Assembly (NCBI RefSeq): GCF_900104135.1
Contig: NZ_FNIV01000002.1
Coordinates: 248,001-312,000, forward strand
Direction of reading: 5' to 3'
From: Halomonas shengliensis
GTDB taxonomy: Bacteria; Pseudomonadota; Gammaproteobacteria; Pseudomonadales; Halomonadaceae
Length of the DNA stretch: 64,000 nt
How positions within the stretch are numbered: the stretch's first letter is position 1; each line of letters begins with the position of its first letter. The notes under the pieces are model-generated. The model did no database searches. It had not been told where the DNA came from and saw only the letters and a program-made list of their open reading frames with translations. Positions 45,949 to 54,221 of the stretch are shown one piece after another. The position numbers were made by a program, and so were the translations under genes.

Positions 45949-47646
45949 TACCGTCGTCGCCAGCCAGCCACCCAGCGCCTTGGCGGTCATCGGCTCGGCG
46001 ATGCGGTGCCCCTGGATCCGGGGCACGCCATAGCGCTCCACTACCGCCTGCTGCGTCGCCCCCTCGACCCCCACCGCCGTGGTCTCGATGCCCAGCGCCT
46101 CCAGCGCCGCTGCCAGCGCCGCCAACACGGCATCGGCCTGCGGTGTGCCGAGGGTAGCCACCAGCCCCCTGTCCACCTTGCCGCCCGAGATGGGCAGGCG
46201 TGACAGATAAGGCAACGCCAGCACATCGCCATCCAGATTGTCGGCCACCAGCCTCACGCCAGCCCTCACCAGCCGACGCAGCATCAGGGCATGGGAGTCG
46301 TCCAGTCCGGCGAGCACCTGGCCATCGATCTCCAGCACGATACCCACGAGGTCCTCGTTCATCTCGCGCAGGAATCGATCCAGAGTGCGGCCGTCGAATG
46401 CCTCCTGAGAGAGCAGCGAGGCGTCGACATTGACGGAGAGTTCCAGCCTCGCCAGTGGACACGCCCGTGCCGCACAGCGTTGGCGCTGGGCAATCACCTG
46501 CTCGAGCACCCAGCGATTGAGGCGTACCATCTGCCCCATCTCGCGCACCTCAGGCAGGAAGTCGCCGGGCAGCAACCAGCCGCGGCGCGGATGGCGCCAG
46601 CGCACCAGGCACTCGACTCCGGTGCAGCGAGCCTCCGCCAGGCTCCACTGGGGCTGGTAGACCAGACCGAAATGGCGAGCCGGCGCCATCAGGGCCTCCT
46701 GCAGCGCCTCACGGAAGGCCGCCCGCTCGGCGAGCTGACGCTTGAGGGCGCGATCCACGAAGGCGTAGCTGTCCGGCCCAGCGTGACGCAGCGCCTGCTC
46801 GGCCGCGGTCAACAGCATGGCAGGCGACTCGCCGTCCTCGGGATAGAAGACGATGCCGATGGAGAGCGTCATCAATAGCGGGGCAGCATCCAGGGCGAAG
46901 GGCGCCTCCATCGCCTCCAGGCAGCGCAGCGCCGCCGCCTGCAGGCTCTCGGGCGCCACCGGATGCTCGACCAGCACCCCCCAGCGATAGCGGCCCAGGT
47001 AGGTAATGCTGTCCTCCACCCGCAGCGTCCCCGCCAGGCGGCGACTGACCTGATGCAGCAGCCGCTGCACCAGCGCCTCGCCATGCTCTCGCAACACCTG
47101 CCCGGCGCGGTCGAGGCGGATCAGCATCACCGCCAGGCCCTGCTCGAGTCGATCGGCACGATCCATGGCGTGCTGAAGGCGGTCCTCGAAGATCCAGGTG
47201 CTGGGCAACCCGGTGACCGGATCGGCGAAGGGCGGCACCCGCGCCTCACCTTCCGCCTGCAGGCCGATGAAGGAGAGCATCCGCGCGCCCGGCAGGCCAT
47301 CACCGACGGGACAGGTCTCCGCCATCAGGAAGGGCCGCGGGCTACCCTGCCCGAAGGCACTCAGCCACACCCGCCGCCACGGCCCCTCGGGCCCCAGGTC
47401 GCCCCCCTGGTGGAGCCAGTTGGTCAGGGTCAACACATCGGCGAGGCGGGTACCGGCGGAAGGCATCGGCTGTTGCCCCAGCAGCCGACCGAACATCAGG
47501 TTGGCCCACAGGATCCGACTGGCGGCGTCCAGCAGCACATGGGCCACCGGCTCCGCCTCGCCCACCGCCCTGGCCATCGCCGCGGGATGCAGGGCGACGC
47601 CCGCAGGCCCGGGCTCGCTCGTCGGTTCACTGGGTATGTCAGCCAT
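45940..47646 (-). CDS. Degenerate PAS-GGDEF-EAL protein, likely non-catalytic
   Basis: 568 aa from the ATG encoding MADIPSEP (47646); no strong Shine-Dalgarno, so the start is uncertain. Soluble. A PAS-like region (about 25-130), a GGDEF fold (about 145-305) whose signature is replaced by GRYRW, and an EAL fold (about 315-565) reading ECL for EAL, EIDGQ for ELTES, DNLDGD for DDFGTG, and VGVEGA for AEGVET. Only the first Glu, an Asn and the Lys (KVDR) of the EAL site remain, so neither activity is expected. It sits between flgMN and a PilZ effector. Degenerate EAL proteins such as YdiV act by binding other proteins (YdiV binds FlhD), so a flagellar regulator is a reasonable guess. Confidence 0.85.
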   Translation of the reverse strand: MADIPSEPTSEPGPAGVALHPAAMARAVGEAEPVAHVLLDAASRILWANLMFGRLLGQQPMPSAGTRLADVLTLTNWLHQGGDLGPEGPWRRVWLSAFGQGSPRPFLMAETCPVGDGLPGARMLSFIGLQAEGEARVPPFADPVTGLPSTWIFEDRLQHAMDRADRLEQGLAVMLIRLDRAGQVLREHGEALVQRLLHQVSRRLAGTLRVEDSITYLGRYRWGVLVEHPVAPESLQAAALRCLEAMEAPFALDAAPLLMTLSIGIVFYPEDGESPAMLLTAAEQALRHAGPDSYAFVDRALKRQLAERAAFREALQEALMAPARHFGLVYQPQWSLAEARCTGVECLVRWRHPRRGWLLPGDFLPEVREMGQMVRLNRWVLEQVIAQRQRCAARACPLARLELSVNVDASLLSQEAFDGRTLDRFLREMNEDLVGIVLEIDGQVLAGLDDSHALMLRRLVRAGVRLVADNLDGDVLALPYLSRLPISGGKVDRGLVATLGTPQADAVLAALAAALEALGIETTAVGVEGATQQAVVERYGVPRIQGHRIAEPMTAKALGGWLATTVSG

Positions 47647-47793
47647 GTCGCCGCTCGGGTTGCCTCTGTCACTTGAGTCTAGGCGCCCTGGCGCCGCCGG
47701 AGGCGAAGAAAACGCCATATTCGCCATATTGCAATGCCATATCGACCGCGATACCCCGGACTTGAGCGCTTCGCTCGCTCCCGCACAAGGGAC

Positions 47794-47820
47794 TAAAGAA
47801 TGCTGAGCCATGGCCGATAG
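47794..47820 (+). promoter_or_regulatory. Sigma-28 promoter for the PilZ/HD-GYP gene
   Basis: TAAAGAAT, 11-nt spacer, GCCGATAG; 38 bp before the start codon. Confidence 0.85.
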
Positions 47821-47858
47821 ACAAGCGAGATCATGACGATAACCACCAAGAGGCAAGG

Positions 47859-49541
47859 ATGTCGCAGACCGACGATGGCTACACCCGGGTCGAACGCCCC
47901 AACGAGGTGGAGGAGCTACTGGAGGCGCTGATGGAGCCGGGTGGCGCCTCGCTGCAGATGCTGGAGGCCGGGGGCAAGCCCGAGCCGGTGCTGCTGGTGG
48001 CGCAGGCTTCCGGCGACTCCCTGACGCTGGACATCAGCGCGATCCGCGAACTCGCCATCCCCCTGCGCCAGCAGCATCCCTTCCGGATCCTGGGCCAGGT
48101 CAACGGCAAGATGGTGCGCACCCCGGCCCTCGCCGCCAGCGCCTGCCAGGAAGATGACGACCGCCTGCTGTGCATCAGCGACTACCCGTTCCACCTGGAG
48201 GTACTGCAGCGCCGCACCTCGTTTCGCGCACGGCTGCGCCTGGGCATGGAGGTCGGCGGCATCCTGCGCGACGATCATGGCCACTCCGCCCAGGGCGATC
48301 TCAGGGACCTCTCCCTGGAGGGATGCCAGCTCGAGCTGCCGCTCTCCGCGGGCGGAGTGCTGGCGGAAGCCGGCCAGCCGCTCGAGGTGGAACTCTGCTT
48401 CCCCGACGGTACGCGCTTCCTGGCCCGTGCCGAGCCTCGTCACCGCCAGGTCGACACCGAACGCCAGAGCCTCCAGGTGGGGTTCCAGTTCAAGGGAGGC
48501 AGCCCCGACCAGGAGCGTCAGCTCTGGCACCTGGTCCGCGAGATCGAACGTGAGGCGGCGCGCTACGACGAGGGCAGCGAGGCCTCACGCCTGCCCTCGC
48601 TGCTGTTCCAGGCCACCACCAGCGCCCCTCCCGGGATCGGCCGGCGCAATACCCAGGAGTACGCCACACCGATGGCCAAGCGGCTGGCCCGCATCGCCGG
48701 CTACCTGGATGCTCAGATGCTGGAGCTGCAGCAGGGTGGCGCCGTCGACTCGGTGCAGCTTTCCCGCCACGCCGATCGCCTGCTGCTGCTGCATGACGAG
48801 GACCGCGAAGCCCTGCTGTTCGCCACCCGCTGCCTGCCCCACGAACCCCGCCTGGTACGCCACTGCCTGGCGGTCGCCGTCCAGCTCCTGAACCTCGCCG
48901 GCCTCGACGCGATCCCGCGTGAGCTCTGCAAGGCCATGGTCGCCTGCGCCATGATTCACGACCTCGGCAAGGCACTGCTGCCCGCCGAGCTGCTCGAGAC
49001 CGGGACGCTGGATGCGGAGCAGTACACACGCCTGCAGCAGCATGTTCCCCTGCTTCTGGCACGCACCACGCGTTGCCACTGGCTCTCGCGCAGCGTGCTC
49101 GCCTCGGTGGTCGAGAACATCAACGAGCGCCTCGACGGCAGCGGCTACCCGCGCGGCCTCGCGGACACGGCGCTGCACGAGCTGGCCCGCGCCGCCGCCG
49201 TGGTGGATGCGATCGAAGCGATGCGGCGCGATCGCCCTGACCGCCCGGCCCACCCGGTAGGCGAGGCCTACCGCCAGTTGCTCTCCCAACCCGAGCGCTT
49301 CGACCAGAAGTGGGTCAAGCGCTATATCCGGCGCTTCGGAGTCTACCCCGTGGGCTCACTGGTGATGTTCGCATCCGGCGACATGGGCTGGGTGCAAGGC
49401 CTCGACGCCCAGGGCCGCCCCAACCGTATCCAGCGGACCGAAGCGGCCGAGCCCCCCGGGCGCCGCCTCGGCGAGGTCATCCAGGGGGACGTCACCCGCC
49501 GCCTGGGCAGCATAACTCGCGAGATCCCCATCTCCACCTGA
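47859..49541 (+). CDS. YcgR-like PilZ protein fused to HD-GYP-like domain
   Basis: 560 aa. Residues 10-110 resemble the YcgR N-terminal domain; the PilZ domain (about 115-230) has both c-di-GMP contacts, R119-x-x-x-R123 and D150-x-S-x-x-G155. YcgR binds c-di-GMP and brakes the motor. A further domain (about 270-560) is HD-GYP-like: H335, H367-D368-LG-K371, H395, and DGSGYP (426-431), but the HHE metal ligands are replaced by N420-I-N-E423, so phosphodiesterase activity may be lost or changed. The sigma-28 promoter puts it with the late flagellar genes. The combination of brake and HD-GYP fold on one chain is unusual. Confidence 0.87.
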   Translation: MSQTDDGYTRVERPNEVEELLEALMEPGGASLQMLEAGGKPEPVLLVAQASGDSLTLDISAIRELAIPLRQQHPFRILGQVNGKMVRTPALAASACQEDDDRLLCISDYPFHLEVLQRRTSFRARLRLGMEVGGILRDDHGHSAQGDLRDLSLEGCQLELPLSAGGVLAEAGQPLEVELCFPDGTRFLARAEPRHRQVDTERQSLQVGFQFKGGSPDQERQLWHLVREIEREAARYDEGSEASRLPSLLFQATTSAPPGIGRRNTQEYATPMAKRLARIAGYLDAQMLELQQGGAVDSVQLSRHADRLLLLHDEDREALLFATRCLPHEPRLVRHCLAVAVQLLNLAGLDAIPRELCKAMVACAMIHDLGKALLPAELLETGTLDAEQYTRLQQHVPLLLARTTRCHWLSRSVLASVVENINERLDGSGYPRGLADTALHELARAAAVVDAIEAMRRDRPDRPAHPVGEAYRQLLSQPERFDQKWVKRYIRRFGVYPVGSLVMFASGDMGWVQGLDAQGRPNRIQRTEAAEPPGRRLGEVIQGDVTRRLGSITREIPIST

Positions 49542-49576
49542 GGCCCTCGGCGAGATCACGCGGGACGCAAGAACGC

Positions 49577-49603
49577 TAAAGTCCGTCTCCGTGGCGCCGA
49601 TAG
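49577..49603 (+). promoter_or_regulatory. Sigma-28 promoter for fliST
   Basis: TAAAGTCC, 11-nt spacer, GCCGATAG; 132 bp before fliS. The leader between contains no gene. Confidence 0.87.
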
Positions 49604-49735
49604 ACCAAAATAGTGGTGCAGGACGGACGTGTTCGAGCCACCGCCCGTGGCAGGACCTGACAGACTGCCCCCACTGGCCACCCCGAGTTATCCGCCATGG
49701 CCCCGGGGCCATGACCGAACAGGAGCGACAAGACC

Positions 49736-50158
49736 ATGTCAGCCATGCGAGGAGCCGCCGCGTACGGACGCGGCGCCAGTGCTTACGCCCGCGTCGGCGT
49801 CGAAAGCGGCGTGATGTCCGCCAGCCCCCACCAGCTGATCGTCATGCTGTTTGACGGCGCCATCGCCTCGATCCGCACCGCTCGCATCCACCTCGAGGCG
49901 GGCAATACCGCCGAGAAGGGCAAGGCGATCTCCAAGGCCATGGACATCATCAACAACGGGCTGATGGCCGCGCTGGATGCCGAGAAGGGGGGCGAGATCG
50001 CCGGGCGCCTGGCCTCGCTGTACGACTACACGGTTCGCCTGCTGCTGGCCGCCAACCTGCGCAACGACGTCGAGAGCCTCGACCAGGCCGAGACGATCCT
50101 TGCAGATATCGCCGGCGCCTGGAAAGAGATCGGCGGACAGACGGCGGCCCAGGGTTGA
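49736..50158 (+). CDS. fliS: Flagellin export chaperone FliS
   Basis: 140 aa. Helical bundle that caps the flagellin C-terminus. SASPHQLIVMLFDGAIASIRTAR (about 28-50) is the family hallmark. Start ATG preceded by AGGAG at about 10 nt. Its substrate gene fliC is not nearby. Confidence 0.96.
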   Translation: MSAMRGAAAYGRGASAYARVGVESGVMSASPHQLIVMLFDGAIASIRTARIHLEAGNTAEKGKAISKAMDIINNGLMAALDAEKGGEIAGRLASLYDYTVRLLLAANLRNDVESLDQAETILADIAGAWKEIGGQTAAQG

Positions 50159-50163
50159 TTCTC

Positions 50164-50559
50164 ATGACCGCCGACGCCCCTTCGCCCCAGGACGTGGTCG
50201 CCGGCTACGAGGCTCTGCTGCTGCAGACCCGCCGCATGCTGGAGGCGACCGACCGCCAGGAGTGGGAGACCCTGGTCTCCTACGAGTCAGACTACGTGCT
50301 GCAGACTCGACGGCTTCGTCGACTGGACGAAACGGTGCCGCTGACGGACGCCCATCGGCGACGCAAGGCTGAGCTGATCGAGCATATCCTGGAGAACAAC
50401 CTGCGCGTGCGCGACCGCCTGGTGGTGCGCCGGGACGAGCTCGGCGAGCTGATCGGCACCACCCGGCGGCAACGAAACCTGAGCCGCGCCTACGGCGTCC
50501 AACCAGTGAGCACCGCCCATCTTCACACCCCGACATCGGACGACACGAGCCACACGTGA
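50164..50559 (+). CDS. fliT: FliT-like flagellar chaperone
   Basis: 131 aa from the ATG at 50164; a TTG at 50155 overlapping fliS is an alternative. Helical; LDETVPLTDAHRRRKAELIEHILENN resembles FliT, which chaperones FliD and, in enterics, binds FlhDC. Identification rests mainly on size, helical build and position after fliS. Confidence 0.8.
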   Translation: MTADAPSPQDVVAGYEALLLQTRRMLEATDRQEWETLVSYESDYVLQTRRLRRLDETVPLTDAHRRRKAELIEHILENNLRVRDRLVVRRDELGELIGTTRRQRNLSRAYGVQPVSTAHLHTPTSDDTSHT

Positions 50560-51785
50560 GCGGCATCGCCCCGCTGCTTGACACGCTGCTTCACCAGGTC
50601 CTGGGCAAACGGGTGGACACCCCGCCGCCCCAGGACCTGAACCAGCCGGTCAAGCCCACCTCACCGGCAGACGCCCCGCGCGCCCTGCACAGCGACTCGC
50701 GACTGGACGCCCGCCCCGGCACCGCGCAGGCCCAGGGAACCCGGCGCGCGGCGGCGCAGGTCGGCGAGGGCGCGACACCGGCGCCACGCCAGGAGGGGGC
50801 ACCCCCGAGCTCCTCCCAGACCCACCTGAGCAGCGCCGGGCGCACCATCGCCGACCTGCTGATGCGCTTTCCCGCCCCGCCGTCGATCCTGACCACGCGC
50901 ACGCCGCTGGTGCCGGCAGGCCAGGTGGCCGATCCCGCCCAGGTGGCGACCCGGCTGGAGAGTAGCGTGCGTGACAGCGGCCTCTTCTACGAATCTCACC
51001 TGGGTCGCTGGTACAAGGGGGAGCTGCCGCGACAGCAGCTGGAGCGGGAGCCGCAGATGTGGCGTACCCTGCGCTTCTCGCCGCAGGCAGCTACCGCAGC
51101 CACCTTCTCGCAGCAAGATACGCGGCTGATGGCTCCGACTGACATGCGGTCCCATCCAGCGGCAAGTGGCCAGGCACAGGCCGCACCTTCAGCCACCCCA
51201 TCGCCCGGCGCGAGCCCATCCGCCACGCCCCAGCCGTTGTCCTCATCGACCACGCCCCTGGCACCGAATACAGCGCCCCTCTCGTCGGGGGATACCCCCC
51301 AGCAGGCGCGCGCCACCGCCAACGAGGCCATGGCCCTAAGACCGCCCGCCCTGACGCTCCAGGAACCGGTGCATGAGAGCCTACAGGGCGTGGTGCGCCA
51401 TCAGCTCGAGATGCTGGTCACCCCGACCCTGCGCTGGGAGGGTGATGTCTGGAGTGGGCTCTTCATGGCGCTGCTGGTCCAGCCCCCCGTCGGCGAACGG
51501 CTGCCACGCGAGGGGGATCAGGAGGAGCCTGCCGGCGAGGATGCCCGGCGCACCTGGCGCTCCGATATCGACCTGGAGGTCCAGGGCGCCGGCCGGGTCA
51601 CCGCCTCGCTGTGGATGCAGGCCGCCCGGCTCGAGATCGACATGTGGGTCGCCGACCCGGATGCCCTGGCGCGCCTCCAGGAGGGGCTCGATGCCCTCAG
51701 ATCACGGCTGGGCGCCCATGGCTTCGAGGAGGTAGGCGTCACCCTCGGGCGTCTGACCGCGGAGGGCGACGATGCCGACCCATGA
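50556..51785 (+). CDS. Second FliK-type hook-length control domain protein
   Basis: 409 aa, GTG start overlapping fliT by 4 nt. The middle (about 180-265) is a long Ala/Pro/Ser/Thr linker; the C-terminal 130 residues hold a FliK_C-like domain (LQGVVRHQLEMLVTPTLRWEGDVWSGLFMALLV, then IDLEVQGAGRVTASLWMQAARLEI). Paired by a 14-nt overlap with an FlhB C-terminal-like gene, a conserved pair in many proteobacteria. Its job probably concerns export specificity, but the true FliK is at 27690. Confidence 0.75.
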   Translation: MSGIAPLLDTLLHQVLGKRVDTPPPQDLNQPVKPTSPADAPRALHSDSRLDARPGTAQAQGTRRAAAQVGEGATPAPRQEGAPPSSSQTHLSSAGRTIADLLMRFPAPPSILTTRTPLVPAGQVADPAQVATRLESSVRDSGLFYESHLGRWYKGELPRQQLEREPQMWRTLRFSPQAATAATFSQQDTRLMAPTDMRSHPAASGQAQAAPSATPSPGASPSATPQPLSSSTTPLAPNTAPLSSGDTPQQARATANEAMALRPPALTLQEPVHESLQGVVRHQLEMLVTPTLRWEGDVWSGLFMALLVQPPVGERLPREGDQEEPAGEDARRTWRSDIDLEVQGAGRVTASLWMQAARLEIDMWVADPDALARLQEGLDALRSRLGAHGFEEVGVTLGRLTAEGDDADP

Positions 51786-52074
51786 TTCCCATCAGCAACG
51801 CCGCCAGGCCGTCGCCCTGGCCTACCAGGGCAGCGATGATGCCCCCCGCGTCATCGCCCAGGGATACGGCGAACTTGCCGAGCGCATCATCGCCGAGGCA
51901 CATCGCCAGGGCATCCACGTCCACGACGCCCCGGAGCTCGTCGGCCTGCTGATGCAACTCGACCTCGACGAACAGATCCCTCCCCGCCTCTACCAGGTGA
52001 TCGCCGAGCTGCTGGTCTGGGTATACGAGCGCGCTCCACGGGAAGGGAATCCGGGAGAGACTCCAGCCATGTAA
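51772..52074 (+). CDS. FlhB C-terminal-domain-like protein (FlhX type)
   Basis: 100 aa with no membrane helices. It matches the cytoplasmic, cleaved half of FlhB/YscU: AVALAYQGSDDAPRVIAQGYGELAERIIAEA, then IHVHDAPELVGLLMQLDLDEQIPPRLYQVIAELLVWVY. The NPTH autocleavage site is absent; the protein starts about there (MPTH). Such FlhX proteins can partly replace the cut FlhB tail. No FlhB is encoded in the window. Confidence 0.88.
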   Translation: MPTHDSHQQRRQAVALAYQGSDDAPRVIAQGYGELAERIIAEAHRQGIHVHDAPELVGLLMQLDLDEQIPPRLYQVIAELLVWVYERAPREGNPGETPAM

Positions 52075-52094
52075 AGAAATGTAAAAATCTAATT

Positions 52095-52152
52095 TTGCTT
52101 AGCCTCGCCCGGCAACATATTAGCTATTTGATTATGCTCACCTTTTGAGCAT
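52095..52152 (+). promoter_or_regulatory. flhDC promoter and leader dyad
   Basis: In the AT-rich 248-bp gap before flhD, TTGCTT (52095-52100) and TATTAG (52118-52123), 17 bp apart, form a possible sigma-70 promoter. A perfect dyad ATGCTCA-CCTTT-TGAGCAT (52134-52152) follows and could be an operator or a leader hairpin. Both are tentative. Confidence 0.4.
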
Positions 52153-52322
52153 GAGAAACGTCATCCGTGGCGTCCACGCCATACCCCTACCCCTTTAGGA
52201 AGATTGCATCGCCATGATTGGCGATGACAATGGCTCCCACGACAGGCCGCCGGCACGCCCCGCGGACTCAAAATATCATCCGGCCGACCGACGGCCGGAC
52301 AAGAAGACGTCGACAGGGAACC

Positions 52323-52655
52323 ATGCACTGCACCTCACTCAGCGAAGAGATTCAGGAACTCAACCTCGCCTACCTGCTGCTCGCCCAGCGCCTGATCGGC
52401 GCCGACCGCGAGGAGGCGATGTTCCGCCTGAAGATCGATGACGCCACCGCCGACCTGCTCGAAGGCCTCAACGCCCGCCAACTCACGCGGCTGTCACGCA
52501 CCAACCAGCTGCTCTGCCATTTCGGCCACGCCGGCGCCGAACAGCTGCGCCAGGTCACCGACAATCCCCGGGAGCAGGGACTTGCCTCGCTACATGCCTC
52601 GCTGCTGATGGCCTCCACAGGCAATGCCGAGTCACTAGGGGAGCGCCATGTCTGA
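52323..52655 (+). CDS. flhD: Flagellar master regulator subunit FlhD
   Basis: 110 aa. ATG at 52323 preceded by AGGGA. Clear match to FlhD: EEIQELNLAYLLLAQRLI, EAMFRLKID, SRTNQLLCHF. FlhD4C2 activates early flagellar operons. An enteric-type Cys65 equivalent is seen in LLCHF. Overlaps flhC by 8 nt. Confidence 0.97.
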   Translation: MHCTSLSEEIQELNLAYLLLAQRLIGADREEAMFRLKIDDATADLLEGLNARQLTRLSRTNQLLCHFGHAGAEQLRQVTDNPREQGLASLHASLLMASTGNAESLGERHV

Positions 52656-53232
52656 AAAGAGCCTTCTCAAGGAGCTGCAGCAGGTGCAGCTGGCGATCGA
52701 CCTCATCGAGCTCGGCGCCAGGCTGCAGGTGCTGGAGACGGAGACCGAGTTGAGCCGGGCACGGCTGGTGAGGCTGTTCAAGGAGATTCGCGGCATGTCC
52801 CCGCCTAAAGGGATGCTGCCCTTCTCCACCGACTGGTTCATCACCTGGATGCCCAATATCCACTCGTCGCTGTTCTACAACATCTATACCCGGCTGCGGG
52901 AGGATCATGGCTGCGAGCGCATGAGCGCCTTCATCAAGGCCTACCGCCTCTATGTAGAGCAGGTCGAAAGCAACGATGCCGAGGCCGTGCTGGGCCTGAC
53001 CCGCGCCTGGACGCTCATCCGCTTCTTCGAGAGCGACCTGCTGCAGCTCTCCACCTGCACGCGCTGCACCGGGCGCTTTGTGGCTCACGCCCACAGCCCG
53101 AGCCACGACTACGTGTGCGGCATCTGCCAGCCCCCGTCGCGGGCCGGCAAGACCCGTCGCCGTCGCGACGCCGAGACCACCGAGGCCCTGGCATGCCAGC
53201 CCTCGCCACCGCCCGCACGCCGACGCGCCTGA
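52648..53232 (+). CDS. flhC: Flagellar master regulator subunit FlhC
   Basis: 194 aa. DNA- and zinc-binding partner of FlhD. The four zinc cysteines are visible (CTRC about 137-140 and CGIC about 157-160), as are the core segments LSRARLVRLFKEIRG, PSKGMLPFSTDWF-like and WMPNIHSSLFYNIY. The tail is Arg/Pro-rich and variable. Followed at once by a terminator. Confidence 0.97.
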   Translation: MSEKSLLKELQQVQLAIDLIELGARLQVLETETELSRARLVRLFKEIRGMSPPKGMLPFSTDWFITWMPNIHSSLFYNIYTRLREDHGCERMSAFIKAYRLYVEQVESNDAEAVLGLTRAWTLIRFFESDLLQLSTCTRCTGRFVAHAHSPSHDYVCGICQPPSRAGKTRRRRDAETTEALACQPSPPPARRRA

Positions 53233-53235
53233 CCC

Positions 53236-53264
53236 TACGCCCCGCCGCGCGGGGCGTAACTTTT
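53236..53264 (+). terminator. Rho-independent terminator after flhDC
   Basis: TACGCCCCGC-CGC-GCGGGGCGTA, 10-bp perfect stem with a 3-nt loop, then TTTT at 53261-53264. It separates flhDC from motA. Confidence 0.85.
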
Positions 53265-53276
53265 CCTCCCACGCCC

Positions 53277-53303
53277 TCAAGTCTGACCCCGCCGCGCCGA
53301 TAA
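53277..53303 (+). promoter_or_regulatory. Sigma-28 promoter for motAB-cheAW
   Basis: TCAAGTCT, 11-nt spacer, GCCGATAA; the -10 is a perfect match. It lies directly after the flhDC terminator, 45 bp before motA. Confidence 0.88.
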
Positions 53304-53348
53304 CCGAGAAAGACGATTCACCCACGCCTCGGTTAAGGGATAGCGGCA

Positions 53349-54221
53349 GTGCTGATACCCATCGGTTACCTTGTGGTCCTGCTTTCCGTCTTCGGCGGCT
53401 TCGTGCTGGCGGGCGGACATCTCGGCCCCCTCTTCCAGCCCACGGAGTTCCTGATGATCGGGGGCGCCGGCATCGGCGCCTTCATCGCCGCCAACAACGG
53501 CAAGGCCATCAAGGCTACCTTCCGCATCTTCGGCCGCCTTCGCCGCTCCAAGCGCTACGACAAGGCGCTCTACATGGAGCTGATGGCGGTGCAGTACAAG
53601 CTGCTGACCAAGATCCGCCGCGACGGCATGCTGGGCATCGAGCGCGACATCGATAACCCCCAGGAGAGTGCGCTCTTCAACGAGCACCCGCGGGTACTTG
53701 CCGACCCCACCATCATGGCCTTCCTCACCGACTACCTGCGCCTGATGGTCAGCGGCACCATGGAGCCCATGGAGATCGACGAGCTGATGCTCCACGAGAT
53801 CGAGGCGTTCGAGCAGGAGGCGCATATTCCTGTCGACGCCATCGCCAAGGTAGGCGACGCCATGCCGGCCTTCGGCATCGTCGCCGCGGTCATGGGTGTG
53901 GTGAAGGCGCTTAGCGCGGCCGATGCGGCCCCCGACCAGATGGGCCAGATGATCGCCCACGCCCTGGTAGGCACCTTCCTCGGCATCCTTGCCGGCTACG
54001 GCTTCGTCAATCCGCTGGCCAGTCGCGTGGAGCGTCAGGTCAAGGAGGTCGAGAAGGTGCTGCAGTGCATGCGCGTCACCCTGATGGCCAGCCTGCATGG
54101 CTACGCGCCGCAGCTGGCGGTGGAGTTCGGCCGCAAGGCGCTGCACAGCGAGGAGCGCCCGGGCTTCACCGAACTCGAGGAGTACGTCCGTAACGCCAAG
54201 GCGGGCGAAGGCAGCGCATGA
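53349..54221 (+). CDS. motA: Flagellar stator protein MotA
   Basis: 290 aa, GTG start preceded by AAGGGA. The opening (VLIPIGYLVVLLSVFGGFVLAGG) aligns with E. coli MotA from its first residue. Four TM helices; cytoplasmic loop with charged residues that meet FliG (ERDIDNPQESALF). The conserved GDAMPAFGIVAAVMGVVKAL segment forms the channel helix. Overlaps motB by 4 nt. Confidence 0.97.
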   Translation: MLIPIGYLVVLLSVFGGFVLAGGHLGPLFQPTEFLMIGGAGIGAFIAANNGKAIKATFRIFGRLRRSKRYDKALYMELMAVQYKLLTKIRRDGMLGIERDIDNPQESALFNEHPRVLADPTIMAFLTDYLRLMVSGTMEPMEIDELMLHEIEAFEQEAHIPVDAIAKVGDAMPAFGIVAAVMGVVKALSAADAAPDQMGQMIAHALVGTFLGILAGYGFVNPLASRVERQVKEVEKVLQCMRVTLMASLHGYAPQLAVEFGRKALHSEERPGFTELEEYVRNAKAGEGSA

